From NCBI GenBank assembly GCA_034008185.1, contig CM067081.1:9175821-9239820 (forward strand): DNA of 64,000 nucleotides, given 5' to 3'. Position 1 is the first letter of the stretch; each line of letters opens with the position of its first letter. Of the stretch, positions 22,101 to 33,220 are shown piece after piece. A program made the position numbers and the translations under genes. The stretch comes from Gorsachius magnificus (Eukaryota; Chordata; Aves; Pelecaniformes; Ardeidae). Below the pieces are notes generated by a model. That model was given only the letters and a program-made list of their open reading frames with translations, did no database searches and was not told where the DNA came from.

Positions 22101-25050
22101 CCTGGCTGCCTCTCAACCTCATTACAGACCCGGATGATGTTCTCAGAGACATTCTTAATCTTGACTTCTTTTCCAGCTTGCTAAAAACAGTTTTCCTTTG
22201 TCAAAACCCTATTCGTCTTCACCCAATGTGTCTTAGAATCCAAAATATCTGTAGATGATGCATGGGGCTGCCAAAAGAGCGGGTGCCTGTCTCTTCCTCC
22301 AGGCTAATCCACCAGGCCATGGTGGCCTGCTTCAGGATCTTCTGCAAACCTCTTTATAGGTTATGAACTTCTCAGATGGAGCAGCATCTGAATTTTGCCG
22401 TTGCAGCTGCTTGTCACTGTCACTATGAGGGATGTGCAGCTTCTGCTTCCCTGCCTGCACGGTGCCCATCTGTGTGTTGGTGACCAGAGAACTGAAATGC
22501 ACATCTTCAGCAGGGACAGTCATTCTGGTAATTGTAACTGTTTTATTCATACCTAGGCATTCTGTGCTTCAGGGCCAGCTTTTGCTCAGGAAACTCACGG
22601 TATGAATGCCTTGCTCAGCTTAAAGGCTAAGAAACAAAAGTGAGTTCAAGGTGAACCTCTTTACCATGGCACTTGTTCCTCCCTCTCGGTGTGTAGCTGC
22701 TTTTCCAGCCTTCTGCTGAGAGCATTTAACATAATCCAAATGAATTATGTCCTTGGCTCTGTTACTTAGTTCCTCCCTCTCCCTGCAAAACATTATGTCA
22801 AGACGACTCCTCCTAAGGCTTTCTGTTGTCCCTTGTGGCTTCCTGCAGATCTCTGGGATATAATTTATCTGATCCAATGCTTGTCAGCCTTCCTTAGTTT
22901 GCAGTGCCCAGCTGTGCGCAATGGGACAACACTTCATCCCTTTAGTGTTTACCTTACCCCCTGTCCACCCACCTCCACAGGAACTCTCACCAGAGCCTTT
23001 GCGACAGGAGCGTCAGTCTTCTGCTCTGGGATGAGAAGAGCCAGAAAACACTTTTTATTTTAAAAGTCAGGTCTTCAGTAGCGTGAAACTCTTCCATAAT
23101 GCACTAATTTCTTACTGAAACAAAATCATTCCCTTCCTACCTGGCGATTTGTTTCTTGGTTAAAATTTTGCCTTTGTTTTGTTCATTCTGGTGTTTGGGG
23201 TTTTTTAATTTTTTTATTTATTTAATCCCCAAATGTCCTTTTATTCATTATCTATTACTATGGCATAACTTAGAGTTTTATTTTCAATATATTTTTTTTT
23301 CCTGGAGATAATTCTATATTATTAAAATTCTCAAAGTTTTGCAGTTTAAAGGCACGGACATATGACTGCAAGAAAATGAGTTAACGTGGCCCCATGGCTT
23401 ACTGCTGAGGAACTGAGTTGCTGAACTTCCCTGAAATAAAATAACTCATTTTATTTTGTATTCACAACATGGTAGGTAGATATAAGTGGCTGCCTAACAA
23501 CGATCGCCTCCAAGTTGTTCAGCAGTAAAGCTGCAACGATTCAGACTCTGGCATCTGTTTATTCATACCCTAAACCAGCTTTCCCAATATACTTTCTTGC
23601 TTTGTTTAATAGAGGATGGATGGGTCTTATAAAGCTAAATTACCCAGAAAGCAAAACATTCATGGCTCGCTGGTAGCTCTGCAGAAGTACAGTTAATAGG
23701 TAGCTGTACTACAGTTTGTAATTTTAAAGTTGAATATGCATATAATTTTGTTGTTGGATCCAAGTCAATTCTGGGGAAGATTTTGCCCTGATTTTAAAAC
23801 CTGTTCCTTCTACCAGGGGTGCACATAACACGTAAGGGCTGGGTAATTGATTTTCCAGGGCATACTGCTCAGCTCTGGGCTGGGGTGGCGAAGTGCAGCA
23901 GCTCAGACATGCGGGATTACTTCCAAAGCAGGACAGTATACTTTTCTCTTTAAAAGGCAAGCTTTAATAGTTCTGCACATCTGGGGTGAGGTATGCCAGA
24001 ATTACACATTCTCCTCCATTTCAAGAACAGATGCATCTTCAAATGGGCTTTTTTTTACTTGCTGAAACTCACAGTAAGGGGCATGATGCATAAGGGTGAC
24101 TTCTGATTACTATAACTTATTATTAATGAGATATTGTTCTCTGAACATAAGCAGGGTGTTCAGAGATAACCCGGCGCAACACAGAGACGTACTCTCCACA
24201 GCGTGGCTGAACTATTACAGAGCCAGCTGAGCAGAAAATGGAACGTCTACACGCTGGCCTCAGGGCTAGGGGTTAAAAGCATTGCTGTGATAGTGAGGTT
24301 GCCATCCCAGTGCTATGGCAGGAGGAAATTTAAGTAAAGTTTTTGTCTTTACTTATTAAATAAATGAGCTATCCAGGGATCGGCTTAGTTACTCAATGTA
24401 ACATGCTCCTAACAGATGCCAGATACTGAAATTCCCCATGCACCATGATTTGTAAGCTATAGGAAAATGTTGCAATGCTCCATTCTGTAAGTGCCTGTGG
24501 TGGGGGAAATATTTTTTAAACTGTCCTTTCCAAACCCATTTTAGAGGCCTTAAATGCAACAATTTATATGTAGGTAAACATGTAAATCTTTTGGACAGCT
24601 TGCACACACTCAAATTCATTAATGTCAGAGGTTAGTGCTGTCACTGGTGTCTGATGTTTGCCTCAGCTTCTCACGAACTGGAAGCACCAGAGATATAGTG
24701 CTTCACACTCCTGGATTCACATAACCACATGGCCCTCTCTGCTCTAGATTATTGTTAGTGTATTTTAAAGTTTCAAAAATTTAGAACACAAATTAAAAAT
24801 AAAAAATCCCAATGAAACCCACACAAGCTCCTTTATTAAAACCTAAACTGATTCAGTACTGGTCCCTTGGGGCACCAACTGTGTGCTGTTTTAGCCAAAG
24901 GGGTAAGATTTTAGCTGTAGCACACAATGGAGCAAAGCAGGGATGGTGGGAGCGAGCCGAGCAGGGCTGCCTCTGGTGCCAACCATGTCTCTGCTGTCTC
25001 ATGTTGGGCAAAGCTTTGCCTCAGCTTCACAGCCTGCAGAATGGGCATGG
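16145..25050. other. Longest transposon-poor stretch; no gene recognised
   Basis: Nearly 9 kb contains no CR1 tail or LTR that I can recognise. Much of 19.0-21.7 kb is AT-rich. A strong small hairpin lies at 20861-20912 (annotated separately). Frames of 75-103 codons occur on both strands without recognisable domains. 22.0-22.9 kb has several adjacent protein-like minus-strand segments interrupted by stops (see findings). A degenerate CTTGCTAT-like tandem lies at about 18905-18950. Low repeat density could reflect constraint (conserved non-coding elements) or chance. Confidence 0.5.
20861..20912. other. Perfectly paired small hairpin (inverted repeat)
   Basis: TGCAAACAGATATGGG at 20861-20876 pairs with CCCTATCTGTTTGCA at 20898-20912. 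There are 15 base pairs interrupted only by a single bulged T at 20873, with a loop of about 21 bases. A 15-bp near-perfect inverted repeat outside any transposon is uncommon. It could form an RNA stem, be a palindromic binding site, or mark the ends of an unrecognised small element. The stem is shorter than a normal microRNA precursor, so no ncRNA gene is called. Confidence 0.6.
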
Positions 25051-25643
25051 TGTGCTGGTTTTGGCTGGGATAGAGTTAATTTTCTTCATAGTGGCTTGCA
25101 TAGGGCTGTGTTTTGAATTTGCACTGCAAACAGTGCTGATAACACAGGGATGTTTTCGTTGCTGCTGAGCAGGGCTGACACAGAGTCCAGGCCTTTGCTG
25201 CTCCTCACCCCACCCCACCAGTGAGGAGGCTGGGGGGGCACAAGGAGCTGGGAGGGGACGCAGCCAGGACAGCTGACCCCAACTGGCCAAAGGGGCATCC
25301 CAGACCATATGGCATCATGCTCGGCATGTAAAGCTGGGGGAAGAAGGAGGAAGAGGGGGACATTCGGAGTGATGGCGTTTGTCATCCCAAGTCACTGTTA
25401 CGCATGATGGAGCCCTGCTTTCCTGGGGATGGCTGAGCCCCTGCCTGCCCATGGGAAGTGGTGAATGAATTCCATGTTTTGATTTGCATGTGTGCAGTTT
25501 TTGCTTTCCCTATTAAACTGTCTTTATCTCAACCCATGAGTTTCCTCACTTTTACTCTTCTGATTCTCTCCCCCATCCCATTGTGGGTGAGTGAGCGAGC
25601 GGCTGCATGGGTCTGAGTTGCCGGCTGGGGTTAAACCACAACA
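25051..25643 (+). mobile_element. Solo LTR, avian ERV family 2, copy E (593 bp)
   Basis: It starts TGTGCTGGTTTTGGCTGGGA with the AGAGTTAATTTTCTTC block. It then has the CACAAGGAGCTGGGAGGG and CAGCTGACCCC blocks, a promoter-like GGCATGTAAAGCTGG near 25324-25338, an ATTAAA poly(A) signal at 25511-25516 and the end GGGGTTAAACCACAACA. It is full length for this family and alone. Flanking 5-mers (CATGG, CCTGA) do not match well, so its target duplication has decayed or the end is off by a few bases. No internal retroviral genes accompany it. Confidence 0.88.
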
Positions 25644-27812
25644 CCTGACCAGGCAGCATTTCCAGTAGATAATTCTTATGCAAGCACCCTCTTTTAGGAG
25701 ATACAAGACACCAGCTTCATCATTCTGGTTGACTTCAAGGCTTGCAAGCAGTCCCTGCTCTGTTTTATTTGCAGCTATAGGTATAGCCACAGAAACCTGA
25801 AAAATCAATGCAATGTGGGAATTGTTTCTATTCCCAGGATTTGAGCACTTTCACTCAATCTGGCAAAACTTGCAAACATACCTGCAGCCTCCAGCCCAGT
25901 CAAACACCAGAAGCTCTGTCCAAGCTCAGCCCAAAGAATTTGACCCAATTCACCTTAGAGCAAGCTGCCTCATCAGTGCTAGCTCTTGGTCCTACTCAGA
26001 AGCACGGTGTACTGCTTTAGGCCAAAAAGATTTCTCTGAATAGACTGGGGTGATTGAAAGTGTTTGTCTGATGTGTGGACCTGTCTTCTCTGCTATCTTT
26101 GTTCAATCTACCTGCCTCAATAGGCATTATTAGCAAAATATTACATACTATATTGTATGCAAAGTCTATTTAGACATCTAGTTTTGAATTGTGGGTATGT
26201 CCTTAGGAGCAACAGTTGTTTGGTTAACTTGGAAAGTTATCTGGTTATTCAGACTGAAAACTTGATTCCAGCATTTGACAGGACTAGTACAACGGGGCAG
26301 TGGTACTTGATGCAACAAGACCTAAACAACAGGATGAAATTAAATGTTTTTGTCTTTTCTTAGATGGGCTGGTAATGTCCAACATTTGCTGTGGTATTTT
26401 AAGGGACAGTCAGAAAGTGCCTGCCATACTCATGCAGTGAAAAGAAAGACTGTTGCTTCTCAGTGCTTACTTACCACCTCTTTGTTTGAGCCACCACACC
26501 TGAGTATTTCCAGTCCACGTACTGCAAAGCAAAAGGCGCTTCAGCTGTGTCCTCCTTCATGAAGCCTTCCTCTAGCAAAGCATGAGTCTAAAGTAGCTAC
26601 AATTTGATCTCATGGTTTGGTAATCTCTGTTTACAGTGATCCATGCTCTTGGCTTCCTCACCTCCCTCCCTGATCATCGTCAGGTTCCCTCCAGCTGATC
26701 CAGCACTTCAGTTTGTTCACCTCCTTTCTCTGCCTCATTGGCATGCTGTAAATTTTAAGTGCAGGACAGAATATACAATTAGGACCTGCTGTGTTGGCTT
26801 CAGTGTTATGGTCTGTGCAGTTCCAATAGTGAAGGCCAAACTTCGCTCCAGAAGGCCAATAGAGAATTCCCTTGTAGAGAGAAGGGGAGAGAAAAAACTT
26901 GTATTCCCAGCAGAATTAGCTCCTGTGCCAATTTTACATCTCTGACAAGCTGTGCAAATAAAATCTGGAAACATGGACATAAGCTTTATTTGAAATCTTT
27001 CACTTGTGGCCTTCGCTTAGAGGACTAGTCTGACTGGTGCCAGAGTGGTCATTGCAAAGTTGGAGAGTGGTTAAGAACACACTTTTCCCCTTTTCTGTGC
27101 CTTCAATTTATGCACAAGGGATTACATTAGATTAGACCATGCTACTAAGAAAAAACTCATGGTATCACAATCAGTTTTTGAAGTGAGTTGGCAGGTGAGT
27201 TTGTGTAGTGTTGCTTGTCTTGCACAGAAACTCTGTCATAAGTGCAAATTCATGTGAAATGCTTAGAAACCATTTTACCAGACTGGTAATATTTATGTCC
27301 TGACATTAAAGACTCTATAACTAGAAATGTTCATTTTGAGGGGATTCTTGTAGGTTGCTGAATCAAATTTGTATTTTCCGAGGCCCTGTTTGCTACAAGG
27401 AGTCACCTGTCCTGATTTGGGGACTGGCAAAACTAATTTGGAAATTAAAAGTGCACTTTTAATGGCGTAATTATTTAATGGCGTATTAATATTATTCATC
27501 CTATTTTACGATAGTCATTAGTGGCATTGAATCTACTGGCATTGAATACAAATGGCTTCAAATAAATTATCTTTGTGTTAAGGATCTTCCTTGGGGTTAC
27601 TACCTCTATGAAGTGCTAATTCTTTCTTTGTTGCCTGTGATTATAAAACTTGTCATCCATTCTTCTCAGCAGCAGAGGGAGAAACTGTCAGCTGCTTTTT
27701 ACTTCACGGCAATAGTCTGGGGGGTTACGAGGATATATGAAAAAATGGATTAATCTGAAATGCAAGCCACAGAACAAAAACCTTTGTATGTTCAAGACCG
27801 TAAGACACACAG
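25644..27812. other. Unannotated non-coding stretch
   Basis: No repeat tail, gene or RNA recognised. Frames of up to 100 codons (26643-26945) have no visible domain. Confidence 0.55.
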
Positions 27813-28159
27813 TGAGACCATTATGGCCTTAAAGGGAGCCTATAGGAAAGATGGGGACAATCTTTTTAGCAGGGCTGGTTGTGACAGGACAAGAGGTAAT
27901 AGTTTTAAACTAAAACAGGGTAGATTTAGACTGGATATAAGGAAGAAATTATTTACAATGAAGGTGATGAAACACTGGAATAGGTTGCCCAGAGAGGTGG
28001 TGGAAACCCCATCCCTGGAAACAATCAAGGTCAGCCTAGATGGGGCTCTGAGCCACCTGATCTGCTTAAAGATGTCCCTGCTCACTGCAGGGAGGGTGAG
28101 CTACATGACTTCTAAAGGTCCCTTCCAACCCAAAGCATTCTATGATTCTATGATTCTAC
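27813..28159 (+). mobile_element. CR1 LINE 3' end
   Basis: A 5'-truncated CR1 that begins inside the ORF2 C-terminus. It reads '[24 protein letters not shown]', then '[11 protein letters not shown]' and '[11 protein letters not shown]', with a stop after the equivalent of 'LICLKMS'. It ends TCCCTTCCAACCC and (ATTCTATG)2. The protein remnant is open but contains no catalytic domain. Confidence 0.92.
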
Positions 28160-28650
28160 CTCCAAGGGCTGGGCACAAAGGAGAAAGGCAGGTCCCAAAG
28201 AAGGTTACAGGTAGCTTCTCAGAGGAGTCCATGGTTGCTGGGGCTGGCCTGGGCTTGCCCTGGGTAGTGTGAGGTCCAGGAGCTCCTTCTGGCTCATGGC
28301 ATTTCATACCTGGAAATTTAGAGGACTTAGCAACTCCCTGCCTTTTGTTGTGTGCTGGCTCAGCTGCTGCACCTGAATCACTCATGTGAAGGAGAGCCTG
28401 TAGGACTTTGTCTGCTGAATGTCACCTGAGGAGATGGATGGGACCTGGGTAGAGATAGTCAGGTTGAGGGGAGAAGCTAACAGAAGAAAAGATGTAGTGT
28501 GGACACCCAGGTGCTTCAACACAACTCTGCAGCTATAGGTGACCACACTCTCAAGACAGGCTCTGACTACTATGCCCACAAACCATACTGGGGCCAAGAA
28601 TAGCAGAATAGGGTGAAATGGAAGCATTTTAGCAATTTTAATCCCAAATT
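28160..28650. other. Unannotated spacer between two CR1 tails
   Basis: About 490 bases with no recognised feature. Frames are 81 codons or shorter. Confidence 0.5.
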
Positions 28651-28747
28651 CCTGATCTGCTTAAAGATGTCCCTACTCACTGCAGGAGGGTTGGGCTAGA
28701 TGACCTCTAAAGGTCCTTTCTAACCCAAACCATTCTATGATTCTGTA
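28651..28747 (+). mobile_element. CR1 LINE tail fragment (about 97 bp)
   Basis: CCTGATCTGCTTAAAGATGT, ACTCACTGCAGGAGGG, GACCTCTAAAGGTCC and CCATTCTATGATTCTG form a very short CR1 3' end. It shares the unusual 'CTGCTTAAAGATG' and 'CTCTAAAGG' spellings with the CR1 ending at 28159, 490 bases upstream. Confidence 0.9.
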
Positions 28748-29319
28748 TCCTAGTTCTTTTAGCATTGTTAGAGATTTCTAGTTCTGTATCAAAATGAATT
28801 CACCAGTTTTTGTTGACCTGAACTTTTATTCCACACAGTCTGTATTTTATGTTGGAAAGTTTTGCTGTTGGTTGAAAGCCGATTAAAATAAAATTTAAAA
28901 AAAAAAAGGCACATTTTACTGTTATTTATGAGTCTCTTGTCTCACACTTTGGTGTGAGGTCTGTGGTTTCTAGTCTAGACCATCCAAGTGTGAAAGCTCT
29001 GTTTATTTATTTGTCTCCTAGGTGATTATGGCTAGCTTGGGTGAATGCATAAATCAAACAGTGGTTTGTCATATTTCTTTCTTTTCTTTAAAAAGCAAAT
29101 ACTCATATGACTGTAGAGGACTAAAAAAAATTGTTCTAATACTGCACCTTTGGAACTTAATGTTATTGTATTATAATGCCCTAGGGTGTGATAGTCTGGA
29201 TGGATAAGCATTAATCATTCTTCACTGGACCACTTTTCTGGAAGCAGAGGTAGCTGCAGTGAAGGTTAACCATGCATGGGGCTGCAGCAGCAAGAATGGA
29301 GCCAGCAGGTCTAAGGAAC
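28748..29319. other. Unannotated AT-rich spacer
   Basis: Nothing recognised except an A11 run near 28897-28907. Confidence 0.5.
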
Positions 29320-29842
29320 TGGTCTACCTTTCTACCCAGCATTTGTGAGATATATCTGAGGACTGTGTCCACTTTGGGCTGCCAGTGTAATAAAGGTGTT
29401 ATTCAGCTGGAGCAAGTTAAGCAGAGGGCCCCCAAGATGATCAAGCATGTCATACTTGTCATTTGAGGGGAGGCTTCAGGACTGGGACTTGTTCAGCCCA
29501 GGGAAAAGAAGGGAACAGGGGCCTTACTACTGCCTACAGCTGCCTAGTGGGTGGTGATGGAGGAGACATAGTTGGATGCAGCAGTGCACAGTGCAAGGAC
29601 AGCAAGCAACAGGGAGACATCAGAACAGGGGAAATTATACAAGAAAAAAAAAATAATGCTCACCATAAGGGTGGTGAAGCTTTGCAACAGGGCCCCAGGA
29701 GGCGTATGGGGATGTTCTTAGACATTTTCAAAACTTGACAGAAGCAACACGACCCCACGTTGATGCTGAACTTGCTTTGAGTGTGGGGAAACAGAGTAGA
29801 TCTCTGCAGATCCCTTCCAACTGACATTATTTTACTATTCCA
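29320..29842 (+). mobile_element. Old CR1 LINE 3' region
   Basis: It is degenerate but collinear with CR1: a 'GTGTCCACTTTGGGCTGCC' stretch (equivalent of 'CVQFWAP'), 'AAGATGATCAAG', 'TTGTTCAGCCCAGGGAAAAGAAG' (equivalent of 'LFSLEKRR'), 'AGGGTGGTGAAGC', and the tail 'AGATCCCTTCCAACTGACATTATTTT'. Frames are broken throughout and no clean octamer tail remains, so this is one of the older copies in the window. Confidence 0.75.
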
Positions 29843-31533
29843 ACCTCTGACTGGAATGCTGAACATAGACCTATGCAAATTCAGAAATTCTGTTAGGTAA
29901 CCATTACTATACTTTTGACAATTTCAGAGGGGAAAAAAAAATGTGGGGTCATTTTTGTGCTTATGTAAAATCAAATACTGTCAGTTGGCAACTTAATTTG
30001 TCTTTAATAAAGTAAATTATTTTGTTCATGGAACATGAATCCCACGTAGTGAGGCACAGTGTTTACTTTATACACAGAGGTACAATACTGGATATATTAT
30101 ACCTCTGTGACAGCAGATGCTCTTTTCACTGGAGAATCCCAGACCTGTGCTCAACTATAATGGGATACAAGGCTAGTTTAGACAGCAAGATGGAAAATAC
30201 TGCTTTTATGCATTTAAAATTCAATTCTAATTTTGTCTTTTTCAAGTTAACATATGTTGCCAACAAAAAAAAAGGAGGAATAGTCTCATATTATTGTGAA
30301 GAAAATTGTTTTCTAATGCAATAACAAGTTGTTCCATGAGCAGCAGAATTGATTAGATTCTGTGGTTATTGAAAAGATATGAATGTAAATTAACCATTTC
30401 TCTGTGCTCAGAGCACTTATGGTATTTTTTTGTCCTATGCAGACTTTCAGTGTCTTTATAAAGGTTTGAAATTGTGCTGCCATGTTTCATTTAATGAGGG
30501 CAATGATAGGAGCTTTATCTCATATGGTGTGGCAAAATCTGCAGGACTATAATGTGCTCAAATCTCTGTCAGATTTGGTTGAAATTAGAGGATTCAGATG
30601 TTATTCGTGAGCATCAAGAAGAGGAATATGGATATACTTATGTGATTTGAATCAAGAAAAAGCCATCATTCTTCTACCCATATTTTTGATCTCCACCAAG
30701 CACAGTGGCATGGACATTGTAAAGTCATTTTTACAGGTTTGTAACCTAATCTCACTTAATATAATCTATGTATAAATTAGCGTTCAATACAAAACTAGTC
30801 CTTTTAGACTATTTTTAGTCAATGAACAGAAAGGCAGGAATCTGCAGAGCCTGACTCAGTTGATGTCTAAGACAAATGGAAAGAAGCTACCTCTGAACTA
30901 GTCTTTCTCCAGTGACAGTAGATGTGGACCAAATGACCACTGATGAGTAGAAATCTAACTCTGAGGCACTTAAGGTTAGGTGAGGTGAATCCTACCTTTA
31001 CAGGCCAAACCCTCTCTCCCTTTTGTCTCCTAGAGATATTTTTTTCTTCCCTCTTCTGAACAGAAATATGCTGTCTGTGTTTTATCCTTCAAATTCATAA
31101 CTTGTGCAGAGGCAATATCATTTTGTCTCTGAAAATAGAGATATACATACCCAGTGTTTCTGTGTGCACCCTTCACAGTGCCCTCAGACTTGGCTGATAA
31201 AACATTTCAATTTTTTAATCAAATAATTTTCACCAGTCAGACAATACGTGGCTGTCCTCTCTTACACAAGGAAAATCCCTGGTTTTTCATTATCTGGTTC
31301 TGTGTTTAAGTAAGTGCTGTAATTGCCACATGATATGTTGATGGTACTGAATTTTTTATGCTCAGTTTTCTTCTTGTGAGAATAACACTGATAAAAACAA
31401 CCTTCCCGTAACTGAGTGTCTTCTGAAGAGAAGCATGAGGGGTTACTCTGTAGAACTATTTAAAGTTTCTGGAGGAAATAAAAAGCCTATGGAAACTATT
31501 TATTTATTATTTATTTAGATTATTATTTGAAAT
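29843..31533. other. Unannotated AT-rich stretch
   Basis: No gene or transposon end recognised. A TTTA-rich simple repeat sits at its right end (31498-31530). Confidence 0.55.
31498..31530. repeat. (TTTA)n-like simple repeat
   Basis: Imperfect TATTTATTTATTATTTATTTA sequence beside an old CR1 tail. Confidence 0.75.
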
Positions 31534-31662
31534 TTATTCAAAACCTGATTAAACAGTCCTGAACAGCCTTCTATAGGTGATCCTGCTTTGAGCTGTGGGT
31601 TGGACTAGATGATCTCCATGGATGTCTTCTTCCCACCTTAGCTAGTCCGTGATTCTGTGAAA
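31534..31662 (+). mobile_element. Old CR1 LINE tail fragment
   Basis: TATTCAAAACC, GGTGATCCTGCTTTGAG, GGTTGGACTAGATGATCTCC and CCGTGATTCTGTGA follow the CR1 3'-end order with an ATTCTGTG-type octamer. Diverged and 5'-truncated. Confidence 0.8.
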
Positions 31663-31864
31663 TGACATGAAAGGTGATGGAATTATCACCGGATGAGTGG
31701 ATTACATGGCTCAATCTGTTTGAAAGAAAGGGTGAAGGGTGGCTTCGTTATAGCCTGCAAATGCCTTCATGGGAGGGAGACAACAGGCAGTGAAAGAGGG
31801 AAAGAAGAATATAAGGACCAGACATGGAGGTAAGGTAATTCAAGTGACAAAACAAAGAAACAGA

Positions 31865-32134
31865 ACGGGGGTGATGGTTTAAACTAAAACAGGGTAGATT
31901 TAGACTAGATAAAAAGAAGTAATTCTTTATGATGAGGGTGGTGAAACACTGGAACGGGTTGCCCAGAGAGGTAGTGGAGGCCCCATCCCTGGAAACATTC
32001 AAGGCCAGGTTGGACGGGGCTCTGAGCAACCTGATCTGGTTGAAGGTGTCCCTGCTCACTGCAGGGGGGTTGGACTAGATGACCTCTAGGGGTCCCTTCC
32101 AACCCAAAACATTCTATAATTCTATGATTCTATG
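31865..32134 (+). mobile_element. CR1 LINE 3' end
   Basis: A 5'-truncated copy that begins in the ORF2 C-terminus ('FKLKQGRFRLD' region), passes the '[20 protein letters not shown]' equivalent and ends GGGTCCCTTCCAACCC plus two to three ATTCTATG-like octamers. It is close to the 4.2, 54.7 and 63.5 kb tails. Confidence 0.92.
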
Positions 32135-32405
32135 AAACAGAGGGAGTAAGCGTCTCCCAGTGATGGTGGATTAATCTGCACTTGACAGATCTTCCACTGC
32201 TTTCCCAGAAAGCCTGGTTTAGCCAAACATGAATAACCTCATTGTTAAATACAAGTTATTCATCCCAAGAACAGATACAACCAGGTAAACTAAATAGATC
32301 AGGGATTTACAGGATGCTTGCTTGGATGATCTAACACTTCGCTTACACCTAAATATTGAAGGACCTATGTTTGATAGCTGAAGACAATAAACTGAAATAC
32401 AGGAA

Positions 32406-33220
32406 ATAGAATCACAGAATCAGAATCACCTCGGTTGGAAAAGACCTTTAAGATCATCGAGTCCAACCGTTAACCTAACCCTGCCATCCCACCACTAAAC
32501 CATGTCCCTAAGCACCTCATCTATCCTTCTTTTAAATACCTCCAGGGATGAGGACTCCACCACCTCCCTGGGCAGCCCATTCCAGAGCCTGACAGCCCTC
32601 TCGGTGAAGAAGTTTTTCCTAATGCCTAGCCTAAACCTGCCCTGGCCAGCTTCAAACCATTCCCCCTCGTCCTATCGTCTGTTACCAGGGAGAAGAGGCC
32701 GACCCCCACCTCACTACAGCCTCCTGTCAGGCAGTTGTAGAGGGCGATAAGGTCTCCCCTCAGCCTCCTCTTCTCCAGGCTGAACACCCCCAGTTCCCTC
32801 AGCCGCTCCTCGTATGACTTGTGCTCCAGACCCCTCACCAGCTTGGTTGCTCTCCTCTGGACATGTTCCAGCAAGGCAACGTCTTTCCTGTAGCGAGGGG
32901 CCCAAAACTGAACACAGTATTCGAGGTGTGGCCTCATCAGCACCGAGTACAGGGGCACAATCACTTCCCTACTCCTGCTGGCCATGCTATTCCTGATACA
33001 AGCCAGGATGCCATTGGCCTTCTTGGCCACCTGGGCACACTGCTGGCTCATATTCAGCCGGCTGTCAATCAGTACCCCCAGGTCTTTTTCCACCAGGCAG
33101 CTTTCCAGCCACTCTTCCCCAAGCCTGTAGTGCTGCATGGGGTTGTTGTGACCAAAGTGCAGGACCCGGCACTTGGGATTTTTTCTGCAAACTGATTGAG
33201 GGTTTTGTTCAGGCTGTTGC
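32406..33220 (-). mobile_element. CR1 LINE, 5'-truncated (RT C-terminal half and tail)
   Basis: The minus strand keeps a 170-codon open frame (33138-32626). It reads '[20 protein letters not shown]', '[18 protein letters not shown]', '[14 protein letters not shown]' and '[14 protein letters not shown]', the thumb and C-terminal part of CR1 ORF2. Its tail, at the left, uses the GGTTGGAAAAGACCTTTAAGATCATCGAGTCCAACC ending of a second CR1 subfamily. At 33170 the sequence jumps from 'CACTTGG' to 'TCTGCAAACT', a small internal deletion. The upstream RT core (YADD-type block) is gone, so it cannot encode an active enzyme. Confidence 0.93.
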
